Notes: generated from the sequence alone by a model not told the origin. A stretch of DNA of 64,000 nucleotides from Psoroptes ovis (GCA_002943765.1 PQWQ01000007.1:1490501-1554500), one strand, 5' to 3'; counted from the first letter of the stretch, positions 1 to 15,093 are shown. Numbers and translations: made by a program.

Positions 1-443
1 GTCAAATAGATCAAATTGTATCAATCAGAACGATTTAATCAGATCAATAATGATCAATTATCTTGTTTAAGATTTGCTTGTTTGATTGTCATTATTTTAT
101 TCTTGGAATCATGGTTTTTTATTCGGGAGAGAGATAAAACTAACAAACAATAATTATTTCAATAAAATTCAATCAAATTATCACATTATTTGAATCTATT
201 ATTGAATTTAAATGATATTTGTGGTATTTGTGATGATATTCAATAACATTTGATGATGATAATGGTTAAAATAATCAAATTTAACCACAAAATAATCGAT
301 CAAATAATGATTTAAATGGTACTTCAGGTGTATGCTTGTAGTGTTAACTTTTGTCATTGTGCATATGCAATACAAAATATTCAATAATCAATTCAATTAG
401 ATTCGAATTTTGAATTTCAGGTGTTTCAGGTGAATGTAATAAT

Positions 444-477
<34 letters not shown>

Positions 478-2282
478 CAATACGACGAATATTGAAAAAT
501 TTTGATTTGAATTGAATTAATTATTTTCGATGATAACATCTTTGTTTTAGCATTGTTTTTTGTGTTTGTTTGATCAATGTTCAAGTGTTTTCAATATTCT
601 TCATTCCTTGTTCTTATCATATTTGGTTCAATTGTTTAACAACGCTTGAAACATGTGTTATCCGAAAACATGTTTGAATGTTTGGCTGAATATAGATTGG
701 TGAAGGAACAATTTGGGGTAAAATCTGTTATATTGGGCAATTTTTGAATTGCAAATTTTTCGAATTAATCGGTGATATGGGAAGCTTAGGGGAAAACGAT
801 AACAAACAAACGAACAAGCAAAAAACGAAGCGAAAACCCATTAAATTATAATGACTTTGACGATCAGATTTGTTGTGATTTTGTTGTTTGAACGCCCAGA
901 AGCTGTTTAACAAGATTTGAATTGTTTTTTCTGTTGGTGTTTGTTGTTGTTTTTATTCGATAAACAAACAGTGATTTGAATGTAATTTGATTTTGGTTCT
1001 TTCATCGCCTACAACGATTATCATCAAATGAATTGATGTGATTGCCATTATTATTAATTTAATTGTTTATTTATGATTTTTTTTCCAATTAATTTAAATC
1101 AAACAAACTTGATGAATTCTTGAATTTTTTGATGTGTATTTTTTTCAAATTTCAATTCAAATCAAAATTTGAAAAAATTGAAATTTTACTTTATTTTAAT
1201 TCAATTTAATTTCAATTTCGATTGAATCCATTCAAATTCATTTGGAGTGAATTTTCAATGAAATTCCATTGAAATTTAGATTCAAATTTATAATATTCCG
1301 CGAAGTATTCCAACATCGTAACCGTTTGAATTAGATTATCATCAATTTCAATGATTAAATTCTATTATCAATTTTCAATTGTCTTCTTGTATCTTTGAGT
1401 ATTGAATCATTTCACATGCATCTGTATAGATTATCGATCCACATTGGTAAATGTCAATCGATTCCATATATTCGATATGTTGAAAGCTTTCGATTCGTTT
1501 CCATTTAGTTTTCTCATTGATCTAATCTTGAGATGAATTCAATTTCTTCCTTGATCAATGGCAATATTTCAATTCGATAATCGTTCCGAATTTCCTTAGA
1601 ATTTTCGCTTCCGTAAATAAGAAATCCACTTTTCAAAGTTTGAATTTCGGTGAACATTTGTTGAAAATTGGAAAAATAAATAAGAAAAGTTTCAAGTAAT
1701 TCAATATTTTTATTATTTCTTCATTTTTTTCATTGTTGTGGGCAACAAAACACATTTGAAAGTATCGTATATTGATCACCGTTTTAATACGAATGAATTT
1801 GATGCAATTTGATCGAATTGATGTCAATATTTTGCTTTTGTAATTGTTGGTACTGTAATGTGTGTTCAATATTTTTAGACATTATCATGTTCAATTGTCG
1901 TTGTTGAATTTGGTTTTTTCATGGTGCGATTCAGGGGACAGCCGAGTGCGTAATGCTGCTTTTAAATTTTAAAATTGAAAGCCGTTGACGTAGTTTAATG
2001 ATTGAAAATATACGTGTTTGCAAAGCGGCCGGCGTTCAGCGCAAAAAACTTTTCAGCTGTACAACCGATCAGACCAGAGCAAAGTGAAAAAAACATGAAA
2101 TTCAAATTGCAAATGATAAATGAGAAATTCCGTTGGAAAACTTTTTTCTCCTAAATTCACGAAATTCCCATTTCGATTGATGATTAATTAGTTTTGTTAT
2201 CTTCAATACACATGAATTTGATTTTCTAATGAAGTAGAAAAATATATTTAAAAATAAAACATTTTTTTTGTTTAATATTTTA

Positions 2283-2362
2283 TTAGGTTGTCCCATAAGT
2301 TCTTGCCGTTTTTCGAATGGAAAAAAATTTAAAAAACAGCAAGAACTTATGGGACATCCCAA
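2283..2362. mobile_element. Miniature mariner-like inverted-repeat element (80 bp)
   Basis: Two arms, 2286-2306 and 2339-2359, are reverse complements over 21 bases with one mismatch. A TA dinucleotide flanks the unit on each side (2281-2282 and 2363-2364). The outer end begins TTAGGTTGTCCCATAAGT, which resembles the terminal repeats of insect mariner transposons. There is no room for a transposase, so this is a non-autonomous or collapsed copy. The mariner assignment is from memory of family ends; the palindrome and TA flanks are seen directly. Confidence 0.7.
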
Positions 2363-5300
2363 TAATATTTTGTATTGAAATAATTCATATTTTTGCATAT
2401 ATTTTTTCGACATTCATTCATTTAATACATTTTTTCATATTTTTTTTGTTGCCCATGATTTTTGGCATAGCCTTTTGCTTCAATTGTGTTTGTGTTTGCA
2501 TGTTGAACATTGAAAAAATAAAATAAAATTCAAATAAAAACATCCAACAGACACATATCACAACAAATAACATTCAAACATGTTAAAATATACTGACGAA
2601 TTATACGATTATTGGATGCATACATTGTACATTTCAATGGTGAAATATCATACATTTGAATAATTCGACAATAATAATTCATTTGAAATTTGAAATACAT
2701 CTTTTTTTTCAAATGAATTTTTCGATTCATTTTAATTCATGCAGTTCAAATATAATAATTCAAATACATTTCTCAAATACTCATCAGTATTCTACAGTCT
2801 TTAGACTCCAATTTTCAGTCATTTGTTTTTTCCCCAAACCAATTTGTTGTTCGTCAGTCATATTTATTTTATTAGTTTGCACCGAATAATAATAATAATA
2901 ATAAAGATGTACGAAACATTAACAATATGTGGAATAATGAATTTGCCGTATTGAAATTAATGTTCAAAGATAGATGGGAAAAAAATTGAATTGAATTAAA
3001 TTAAATACTTTGTTATAATAGAAACAATAAACAGAATGAATGGATTAAACATTTTAAAACATTAATTTTTAAAATTGAAATTTAATGAATTAAAATTTCA
3101 AATGAGAATGACTGTGGAAAAATAGATAAATTGAGGGAAATTCACCAAACAAATTATGATCGCATGCAATATTTATTTAATCGTGTTTACGAAATTACGA
3201 ACGCAACTATACAAGCTGGCAATCGTACGATTCATTAGTTTGCTAAAGAATCACTGGAAATTGCGTCAAAATTTCGTCGAAAAATGTCCTGAATAATGAA
3301 TTATTATTCATAGTTCAATATTCACGGCTTCCAACATTCATAAATCAATAATCCAACGAACAACAATATAATTTGATGGCTTGAAATATTGAAAAACAAA
3401 TCCAATCAAATCAAATCAAATCGAATATAGACAATCCGATCATCATCAACATCGTCATCGACATCATCATAATTTGTCAATTATTTATGGTGATAATTAT
3501 CCAAATAATAACAAAAACAACAACAAATTACGATGATTTATTATTTGAAATTAAAATGAAATTTAAATTCAAACATTACACACATATTTACACTATATAC
3601 CACTATGAACCAGATGTATAGCCTTTTAAATTGACAATATTTTTTTTTTTTGGATTCAAAACATTATCATCTGTTATTATTATTATTATTTTGTATTATT
3701 ATTTGTCAATTTGAATTGTCGTTCAATTTGAATATTGTTGATGATCATATTTTCATTTTATTATCATTATTTTCATTCTTTCCTGTGTGACAGATTCATT
3801 TTGAATAGATTTTTGAATGTTTTTATTATTATTTTGTTACAATTTATTCTCGAATCAATTGATCTTTTTGAATTGAATATTGAATTGATTTAGTCTGATT
3901 CCTAGAAAATTCAATTTCAATCTGCAAATAAGTGAATCAACAACAACAAAGCATCATCATCATTATCTTTATCACCATTATCATCATCATCATCATCAAA
4001 CATCATTGATAATCAGTACAATGTATTATCAATGTATTATCTGAGATCAACGTGTGATAACATCATTATTATTGTCGTGTGAGTAAATTTGATTGAATAT
4101 TTGTGTGTGTATGGAAAATTTATTTCTGGTAAAATATCGCAAAGCAATTTCAGTACAATTTCCAGTGCATTATCATTATATTGATATTTCTATTATATTT
4201 TGATTTCGGTTTTTGAAAAAAAAAATATTTCCTGTAATTTTTCATATTTTTTACACCCTCTGAAATGTATTGAGATCAAATGACATTCAAACTATTTATT
4301 TGTATTTATTCGTCTTTGAATGGATGGATAAATGAATGAAAGAATTCATAATCGTCGATTCGTATATTTGTTGTATTGTTGATTATTTGTTGTTGTGATC
4401 GATCGTGATCATTATCATAATCATCAATGATCAATCAATCAGTGAATAATTGAACATCATTAGAAATTTGGAATCATCCGTTGCGTTTCATCAATAAAAT
4501 AGTGATAATATAATTGAATTTAAATTGAAAAATCCTGAAATTGAATTTCAGATTGAATTTGAAAAGAATTTCGAACTCAAATTTTGATTCGATTCTTGTA
4601 TTGATTTGATTGGAAAAATTCAATCAAATTTTTCGAAATTAAATTGAATCAAATTTGATTTGAATTCGGTTGAATTGAATCGAAAGATTCAATCCGTAAC
4701 AAGTTTCTGTGAAATTTCAATTTTAATTTTCAAAATATTTTCCCCTAATTCTTCCAAATTCTGCATCAACAAACACATTGAATTTCAATCAAATGTTCAT
4801 TTCAAATTTGGCGCCATTAATTTATTTCCAATATCTTCAGGCATTTATTGAGCATCGCCAAACATCTTCAACAGAAAAAAAAGTTTTCATTGACGTATTT
4901 TCAATTTAGTGTTGATGGTGAACGGTGATGATATACACACAATGTAATAATAATGATAAGATGGCCAGGTGTATAACTTTAAATTGAAATTAATGATGAT
5001 GACTACTGCAGCTGCTGCTGCTGCTGTTTGGTCATCATCATCATCATCATACATTCATTAATCATCAACCAAATATATATCATCGATGCAATCGATGTAA
5101 TCGACGACCATCGTCGATTGCCCCTCTCACGTATACATTTTTGCCAAATGAATGATGGAATTACCGAATTCGAGAAAAAATTTGAATCAATGTAAAAATA
5201 TCTTTTACCGAAATGAAATGACTTTAATGATCCCAGAATAATATAAATAAACAAATAAAAATCTCATATCGCCCATATCATTATTATCATCTGTTTGTCT

Positions 5301-7795
5301 GTTTTTATTCGATCCAAATGTAATTCCAAATGATTCTCATGTGTATCATGTATGCTTTTGCTTATGTGTATGCGTGCGTATCCATAATGTGTGATGTATC
5401 TCTGATACACTATATTCAATTTCAATTTATTTTGAAAATATTTTATATCCAAGAAGAATCAATAAGTTTAAACAATAATAATATTCAAAGAAATTTTGAA
5501 AATTTCTTTCAAAATTTCATTGAATTTCTTCGTTGAATTGAAACACACCGAGGTCGCCTTCATCCATTTGATATTTATATGATTTACATTGCCCGAAACA
5601 TTTGAATTATAACCGAAACAGTAAATATATTGACGTATATTCATTTGTTCATCACCATCCTGTGAACCAATATAAAAAAAACACACACGCAGACAGATGC
5701 ATATATAATGTATTACATGTTACATCATCACCATCATCATCAAATCATAAATATTTAATGATAAAGTCAAGAATTTGGAACAAACAAAAAATAGAAAATT
5801 CTTCGATCAATGTGTGAATGTGTTTGTTCGTGTGGTATAGACTTTGGTGATATATTGGTGATACGTTCTATGGTACTCCAATGATTCTTTTGGCTTCTGC
5901 TGCTGTTGGTGCCGTTCGTACGTTTATCAGAAGAAGCATTTGAAACAGCTGAAATATGAAATGTTTTTAGATTTTTTCCTTTGATAATTTTGTTTGGTTC
6001 CGTTTCTGGATCTCGGTAATCAAACAGAATCCTATGTCTGTTTGCATTTGCTCCATTTACATGACTTCATTGATCATCATCAGCAGCGACGACGTCGGCT
6101 CAGAATCCAGAATTCCAAATGGTCCAAATTCAGATTTCAAGTGTTCCAAATTATTTTCATTTATTTCGGTATTAATTCAAAGCACCAAATGTGTAAATTC
6201 AATGTAAAATTTGAATATCGGAATACAATACACATAAATAATTCACAAGAATTATATATCATTGATATAGAATAATTGGTTTCAAATATTGTTATCGCTG
6301 ATGATGGTGGTAGCAGTCAATTTCAATTTTGATTCAAATTCTGTGCTATTATACTATATTGTATTTAGTCTTCCACCACCACCACCATTCACCATTGCCA
6401 CCGTCAACAACTTCAGAATCAAAAATTTGGCCAACAAAACATTTGAAAATGGCAAAGAATGCAATCAAAAAACATTATTATTATTAGCGTCGTCGTCGTC
6501 TTATAACATTTGTATATTTACTGTTTATTTATTTATTTACTGATTACATATTTGCGTGCATTGTCTATTTGTCGATTTCTCGATTCTATTCCATCGTAGA
6601 CATTGGAATATTATATGAATATATGATGATTATCATCATTTGTAATTGCAAATGCAAACTAAAAATTTTTCCAATATATATATCAAGATTCGCTGAATCT
6701 ATTTGAATCTACTTGAATCTATCTATATTTATGAAAAACAGCAAAAAAAACAAACTAAATAAAATTAAATTCTGGTAACCAAGAATAGAATATTCTGATC
6801 ATTTCAACTTGTTCTTCTTCTTCTTCGGCGATTTTTGTTCAAATGTGCTTCTACAACACTTTAATTCTTTGAAATTGATTCGTGTATGTTTGTGTTTTTA
6901 TTTTATTTTGAGTTTGTATTTCAATGATTCAATGTAATAATAATACTTTTAAAAATTAAAAAAAAAATTCGTGAATAGAATCATGAATCGAAGAGTAGTG
7001 TAGCCTCAACAACAACAACAACAACAGCACAGAATATAACTCAAAAGTAGAATCCAAAGAATATAAAGAAGATTGAAAAGTAGAATATTCTTGGTCGCTT
7101 CGTAGGATATCAGAATACAATGTTTGTACTGTAATTGTTCATTGCGCATACATCATATGAATACACGAATACACGAATACATATCAAAACACGAATACAC
7201 GAACATAGATAGACAAACTGAACACACATCAAACTCGAATACTAGATTTTAATATTAATATTTTATTCTTCTTATTTTCCATTATTTCCAATTTAGATTT
7301 TCATTAATTTATACCGAATTTATAACGAAAATAAAATGAAAAAATTGTAGTCGTCATCAACGAATAACAGCAGCAACCGAATAATAATGAGAACAACAAC
7401 AACAACAACGAAGAACAACGGTACAATACGATAGGCACCAACAGTACCATCATCATCATCATCAGCACTATCAGCAGCAGCGACAGCACCAACGAACATA
7501 AACACCAACAACGACGACGATCATAAACACCACCACCGACAATAATAATCACAAGAATCTTCAACAACCGAACGAACGAAGAAGAATAAGAACAAAAAGA
7601 CGAAGACGAAGAAGACCAAATATTTATTCTCTCCTTATTTTATTTTTAAAAATGAAATAATATCAAGTGAATCAATGAATGAATCAAGTAAACAAACGAA
7701 TCGAATAAAATAAAATAAAATAAAACAAATGAATGAATGAATGAATAATATCGAAACAAATTATAATAATCAACATCAACGACATCAAGAACGAT

Positions 7796-7797
<2 letters not shown>

Positions 7798-7830
<33 letters not shown>
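7798..7830. repeat. (CAA)11 microsatellite
   Basis: Eleven uninterrupted CAA units. They give long Gln/Asn/Thr or Leu frames on the two strands, which explains the open frames around this position. It is not evidence of a gene. Confidence 0.9.
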
Positions 7831-7832
<2 letters not shown>

Positions 7833-8000
7833 TTGAATCGACCGTAAAAAGGTTCCAGAATATTTTCCTATTTTCAATTCTTACCATTCTTTTTACCATC
7901 GTTTACCATCTATTATCATCTATTTTTGTGTCTGTGTCTTGTTTTGCTTTGTTTTTCCATCATTTGATATTTGTGAATTTATTGTTTTTTTTTTTTTTTT

Positions 8001-11000
8001 TTAAATTCATAATAATTTGAAACATTTAAAACATTTTTGAATTTCATTTTATGAAAATCGATAGATGAAACAAAATAGCGAAATATATGTTTGTGTATGT
8101 GTTTTCATGTTGATACGTATTTATGTTCAGTGTGTATTTTCATGCTATTCAAACGATCAAACGATGATGATGATGATCAACGATGAACTATGAATATTAG
8201 CTATGATGGTAAAGATATGAATTGAAAATTCGGTCATTAAACATTGAATTGTAATGTAATTTCTATGAACATTCAAATGAATGTGAATCATTATTATTAT
8301 CATTTAAATGCATTGAAAATCAGAGTATAAATTTATGATACATCGTACAAACGTAAGTGTTTTTCTATGATTTTTTCATTTATTATTTGATTCTCGAGAT
8401 TCTTCTTGGAAAATTTTCTTTGTAATTATCTTTTTGTAATTATTATTTGAGTGTTTTTCTTCGTTATCATTTATTCTTTGTATCATATTTTTTCACGCTG
8501 ATTCTTCGATATTCTTGTATTTTGGATTCTTGTATTCTCTCGATGTGTGTCCAAAATGAATACATTTCTTTGTTGAATAAGCACAATAAGCTTCTGGAAT
8601 TCTTATTATTCTCGTATACCTTTGTGTTGAAGCACCAATGTTTAAGCATTTCTTTTTCATTCTCACACCACCTCCTGCCCACGATCACCAATCACCTCCA
8701 CCAACATCGATGGAACAAACTACAAGAAAAATTCTTGAAGCATTCTTGATTACTTTGTCTGTGTGTGTGTGTTGGTCAAGTATATTTATCCAAGGCCAAT
8801 GTTTATCTAAGGTGCATTTGTTGTTCTAATTTTCAAGTTAATTTAATTATTTGATTCACCGTTTTGTTATTTAATAAAAATTCTTGAATAAAAATCAATG
8901 TTTGTGTGAATCAAGGTATGAATATTTGTCTTGAGGAGAAAATCTTGAAAATTATTTACATAATTTTCAAGAATTCAAACTATTCAAAAAAAAAAAAAAT
9001 TTTTTGAAATCTCAGCAATTTCTTCCCGAATTTTTCTTGGTCAAAAATTCAAAATTGATAAATTTTTTCAAACATCTTATATTCAATAATTCAAGATTCT
9101 TCGAATTTTAATAATCCAAGATAATCCAGTTATTACCATTTAGTGATTTTCTCACTTATTTCAACGATATCAAGCAATTTCCAGCTGATTCTTGGAATTG
9201 AATTTGAATAAATAATCAAACAAAAAATTGAATGTAAATTTTCGCATTCATCTAAAACTATAGAAAAGTAAAATCTGATTTTTTTTTTTTTTTTTTTTGT
9301 TTTCTTTCAAAGTGAAAAAATGCGTAATCCATATTGAATTATGTATCAAATGAATGAAAGAAAAAAAGTATTATTGATTATCAAAATTATCATCAATCAT
9401 TTTCAATGTGAATTCAATTTCATTTAAAATGAATCATTTCATCATCTAATGAAGAATAAATAATGAATTGAAATTGAATTGAATCAAATGTACAATCGAT
9501 GAACAGTCCTATCATTTTGAAAATTATTAAAAATGAACATGAAAATCGAAATAATAATAATGGAATTGATATTTTTTTCAATTCAACAATATATGAATTT
9601 TTCAATTTGAAATTAATAATATTTTGAATATTAATAATAATAATAATCATTAGTATTATTATTAATTTCAATATTGAAATTTTTCCAATCAAAAAAAAAA
9701 AAAAACAAAGAATCATTGTTTCAATTGTTCACGTATTCCACAGTTCATACACACACACACACTTTCATTATATATTTTATTTTAATTTCACAATTTTCTT
9801 ATTTCCATTTTATTTTATTGAGTAACCATTTAAATATATCATATTCAAGAGGTGCAAATGCTTGAGCAGCGCACCGAGCAATAAAGATTATTGTTTCAAT
9901 TGTGAATTTTGATTTATTCATGTGTCTGAATTATGAACTGAATTATGTTTGAACTGATTTTTGTTTGAAATCAAGATTTGAATCAAAATTGATATTCAAA
10001 TCAAAAATTGATTTGAAGAGAACAAAAAAAGAGCAAAAATTAAATGGGAAAAAACCAAAAATGAAATTAAATGAAATTATATTACAAATAATAATAATAA
10101 TACAATTCAACGTATTAATAAATGAATAATAATAATATTTTCAATTTATTCATTTTCATTTAATTTGTCATTTTGATTGGATTTTTCTTCCCATTTTTCC
10201 GTATTTGATATTTCTGCGAATTTTTCCATTTATAATTTTTCGATTGTTTTGAATGGTATTTTTTTTTCGAGCGAAACGTCTAATAGCCAAGATAATAACA
10301 ATAATTTTCGACGGGTAAACAGTGTGACAAGGGCCAGCAAATAATAAATAATGACAACGACGATAATAAAAAAAACGATAATAATCAAACACACACATAA
10401 ACACAAACACACAACACCACAAAACGTCAAATATCATCAAAAATAAATATAAATAAAAAATAAATAAAAATAAATATTTCTCGTCAGAAAAAAAAAACAA
10501 TCAAGGTAAATCCATTATGACCAACTAAGTAATTTAAAAAAATAATGGAGAAGAATGATGATGATGAAGAAGAACAATATAATCAAGAAATATATGTGAA
10601 GAATCACAGAATTCTGTATGTGAATTATGTGTTTCTGTTGTTCTGGTGTTAGCTTTTCGGTGCTGGCTTTGGTGTTAGTGCTGGCCAGGCATTTATTATA
10701 TTGAATATTGAGCTGAATCGAGTTGAATTGAACTGAATTGAGTGTCTGTGTTTGACTGTATGTGGTTGTACCAGAAATTGTCAGAAAATACACTTGTCAT
10801 ACCAAACGAATGAATGATACATATGAATTCATATATCATTTTTTATATTTTTTTCATTCAAAAATATATGTCATATATAATAATCATTTAAATTTATTTT
10901 TATTATTATTTTTTTTCATTTTGATATTTTTTACCTGTAAAATATCAAAATGTGAAAGAATATTCCGGAAAATGATAAATTTTTTTTATTTTCGTGAATC

Positions 11001-14000
11001 AAAGAATCAAAGAAAAATGAAACGTTTTTTCAATGATAATGTTTTATCATTGAAAAATATGTATGTGCTATTATTATTAATATTATATGATATGAACCAT
11101 TTTATAGCATGCAGGCATATGACCATAAATAGATCATAAAATAGATAATAATAATAACATTGAGATAATGAGTGTTTTATTATTCAGAATGAATGAAATG
11201 AAAAAAAAATCAGTGAAAAAATATAAATCAAAGAATGAGGAATGAATCATTTATTAATCGTACAAACGAGAGAGAGAGAGAGACCTAGAAAACTTTAACG
11301 GCTGAAAAATAATCGAAATTTTACTGCCAAAGCGAATAAGCCGAATTTTACGGCTGACAATCGTAGTATTCGTTGAATTTATATGAGAGAGAGAGATTGG
11401 AAATTTGATTGAAAATTTTAACGAATTTTTAAAATTTTTAAAGTTTAAAACATTTCTACGTCGGAAAGACCGGAATTTGATTTTTTTCAGAGCAAATTTT
11501 CCATCAAATTTTAATGATTTAAAATCGTTTAATCATTAATTTTGTTTTGCGAAATGTTTTCGATTCTTTAAATATTTTCTAAATATTTAAAAATATTCAG
11601 AAAATATTCTAGATATTCCTTAATTAGAATAAAATTTTCAATTTTTCCGTGAATTTTTTTTTTTTTTTTTTTGAGTGAAACTTTGAGTGAAATTTCGCAT
11701 ATTTCCATCTTTGGAAATATCATTTGATGTAATTTAGGAAAGAAAAATGATCATTTCCAAATTTTGAAATTTTTCAAACTTTTGGTTGAAAGTTTGATTG
11801 ATAATTTTACTATAGTTTAAACACATACGTGAATATGCATTACATTATCGCAAATGTTTTTTTTTGTCGAATGAAAAAATGAACTAATTTCATTGTAATA
11901 AATTTTCCCTGTGAATCCTATATAATTTTCAATCAAATAATCGTTATAATTCTGTCATGTAAAATATTTGAAAATTTTTTCAAATATGTCAATCTGTCAA
12001 TCAATCAATCCAAGGCCAATTGTAATTATTCAAATTATTGAAATCATTCAAACATGATTCAGAATACTCATAAGTGGATCATATAGGGTTCTACGATTCC
12101 AATGAATGAATGATTGACAACAAAAAATGAATTGAAGTGGAACTAAAATTATAGTTTATGAATCGACGATATCAATATGATGAATAATCCTTCAATAAAA
12201 ATATAAATTAATCCATTGATCATGTATGATTTGATTGGAATTAAATTAATAATTTTTTTCTTTGATAATGACAAAGTTTCATTTCATTCAAGTTTTATTT
12301 TCGAAAAATTTATTCAAAATTACTTCGATACTTAGAATGAATGTCATCATCATTAAACATATCAAATAATTAATAAATATAATAATAATTATAATGATTG
12401 TCAATGAATTGAAAATTATGAAAATCTTGAAACCACTTGAATAAAATGAATTCATTTCAATTTCACATATATATACAAATAAACACATTCATACTGATAA
12501 CCCTTTTACCATTCAACAGACCTTGTCTCTGTATGGCAGATCATAATGATCTTGAGGTTTTTACAAAGCGCCTGTCGATTGCAAATTGCAATCCAATCAA
12601 TGTTTCAATTATTATTGAATTATTATTATCAAATTCAATTATTGAAAAGTAAAAAAGGAATGAAAAATTCAAGTGTGTTGACTGTGCCATTCATTCATTC
12701 ATTTATATCTCAGGATAATTGATGAACCCGAAAAAAAAATTAATTTGGAACCACAAAAATTGAATGAATGATTGAAATTAATAATTCTTTCCCCACTCTC
12801 TCTCTCTCTCCAATTATGATTGTCTGCGTGATCACATAATTAATATCGAATATTGAATATTGAAGATCTGATCTCATCAAAACACTGAAATTCATTTCAA
12901 TTCATTCAAAATACATTGAAATCATACAGAAAATACACGATGGAAACCATACAAAAATCAAATAATAATCACGTAGTATTCAATCAAATGAATTGAAAAA
13001 AATACGATGACGAAATGAATTTTTTCAAAAATCAAAGAAAAAATTTCCTTTTACAGTTTTACTGTTGTTGTTGTTGTTGTATGATTGATGTTGAAGATAC
13101 ATGTGCTTCGAAATATACACATGTATTCAATCAATGTGTTTAATGTGTTTAATCGTAAATGTGTGTCCAATATGTGTTCGGTTTCTGTTCAATTCAGTTC
13201 AATGTTGAATTATTTACCTTTTTTCAATGGCAAAATAACATTTAAAAATGTTTTCTCTCACACACATATCCTCAATCATTCAATCATTGGCTGCATTAAT
13301 AACACACACACAAACACATAGAAAATAATGATCTTCAATCATCATCAAATAGTGATGGTGATTACGATGATGTCCAATGACAAATAATTGTTGTTTATTT
13401 ATTTATTAATTTACGATGTTGATGTTTATGCTGTTTGGAGAATGGTGTGATAATTGTTTGATATTCCACCACCACCAATTGCCACCACTGTCGCCGTCAT
13501 CATCGTCACTTGTGATGGCCATCACTAATGAATGTCCACCTACGTGTTCACAAGAGAAAAAACAGAAAACAGAAACGAAAACAATGCTCAAATATGATTT
13601 AAATTTATTTATTTATTTATTTTATTTCATAGAATTTTAAAAGGAAAAATTTCCCCTTCCATTATCATCGATAAGATGTTTCTTTGTTTATTTTGAAAAT
13701 GTTTATGAAATTACAGTCAAATAAGCAACCGGATTAAGATGGTGATTATTATTGTGATGATGCCTTGATCAGCAAAAATGTTAATTTACTTGGATCTAAT
13801 CTAAATATTGTGCTTTGTGTGTGTGTGTATCAATGTCTCAATATTTTCAATGATTATTATTTTTAGAAAAATCCATTTCCATTTCAATTCATTGTTATTT
13901 ATAATTATTTATTGATTCGACGAATTTTCATTTATTATTTTTGATTCTTATTTATTTTTTTATTTAAAAAATAGGAATTTTTAGACAAATTATCAAGTAT

Positions 14001-15093
14001 TGAAGTATTGAACGACATTAAGTGTATTCATCTTTTATTAATTCATCAAATGTGTCAGCAATATTTATTTCTTCGTTGAAAATTATTCATGAAACATATA
14101 AAATAATCGAAAAATTAAATCGATATCATTATCATTGTTGATCATGAACAATCCAATTTGTTCGTCAATTGACAATTTAAATTGACAGCCATCAAAGAAA
14201 CATTGGAAATTAATAAAATAACAAAGTGATCAAAGTGATTATAATAATCAAAAAAAATACCATTCACCAAAATATTTTATTTTTTTTTGAACCATCATAA
14301 TAATAATAATTCCATCACAACACGTCATCATTATCACTGCCCAATTTCAATTGATTCAAAAAATTTTCATAATCATTATTCACTTATCCACATTAATAAT
14401 TTGAAGTGATTATTTGAAAAGATCTCGATGATTATCATGTAAAATGAATTTTGAATAATTTTATCATCAAAATAATTGAAATTTTCATCAATAAACATCA
14501 TCATCATCATCATCATCATAAAGTGTAATTATTGTTTGTATAATAATTTATTTGTGTCATTTTCATCGATTCGATAAATTGTTATTTAATTAAATCAAAT
14601 AATAATTATTATTTTGTTACAATTAGTGTATGTTTTAACAGTTCATATGTGTATGTGTGTGTGTGTGTGTGTGATACATTCATTCATTGTACAACAAATT
14701 CAATAATTAATTCATCACCAAATTTGACATCCGTTGATTATTGATTGAAAATATCAATCAATATTGTGAAATTATTGTCAATTCGATTATTTATTATTTT
14801 TATCTTTTTTGAATCAACGAATATAGAGAGAGAGAGAGAGAGAGAAAATCGAAAGCACAGGAAACGTTTCGACCAATTGTGCAAATCATAAATTCAATAA
14901 TAATAGAAATATTGAATAGAAATTGATTACAAATTAATTGATATTGAAAAAATTCTTTCTGTGTTTTAGTTTAGTAATTTTTCGATCATTAAATAATTTA
15001 TTTATTACAATTCAAATATATAAATAAAAATAAATCCATCATATTTATCATCGAATAAATCGAAATATAAACATAATAAAAATATTGTCAAAA
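8001..15093. other. Gene-free AT-rich stretch, part 2, upstream of CaMKII
   Basis: No supportable gene. The stretch contains poly-T runs, GA and CA runs and many short AT palindromes. The last few hundred bases before 15094 must include the 5' untranslated region of CaMKII, but I could not place a transcription start or an upstream untranslated exon. A weak open frame at 12437-12652 is discussed under rejected items. Confidence 0.6.
14825..14844. repeat. (AG)10 microsatellite upstream of CaMKII
   Basis: Ten AG units about 250 bases before the CaMKII start codon. A TG run lies a little further upstream (about 14650-14672). Purine tracts of this kind can bind GAGA-type factors in arthropods, but nothing here shows that this one does. 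Confidence 0.85.

Larger units (their letters stand above)
1..8000. other. Gene-free AT-rich stretch, part 1
   Basis: I see no supportable gene here. The open frames are short and made of simple-sequence codons. The stretch holds ATT/AAT runs (about 449-476 and 2887-2904), a GCT run near 5016-5030, a miniature mariner-like element at 2283-2362, and a decayed coding-like segment at 3101-3292. A patch at about 1920-2085 is richer in G and C than its surroundings but has no convincing frame. Distal promoters or untranslated first exons of CaMKII could lie here and would be invisible to this reading. Confidence 0.6.

Noticed and set aside
7304..7899. Leu/Val/Asp-rich minus-strand frames
   Set aside because: They come from CAA, GAC and ATC simple repeats. 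No start context, splice signals or varied composition.
12437..12652. 71-codon plus-strand frame with a slightly GC-richer centre (DLEVFTKRLSIANC)
   Set aside because: It has an AG before ACCTTGTCTC that could be an acceptor, but no partner exon or recognisable family was found.
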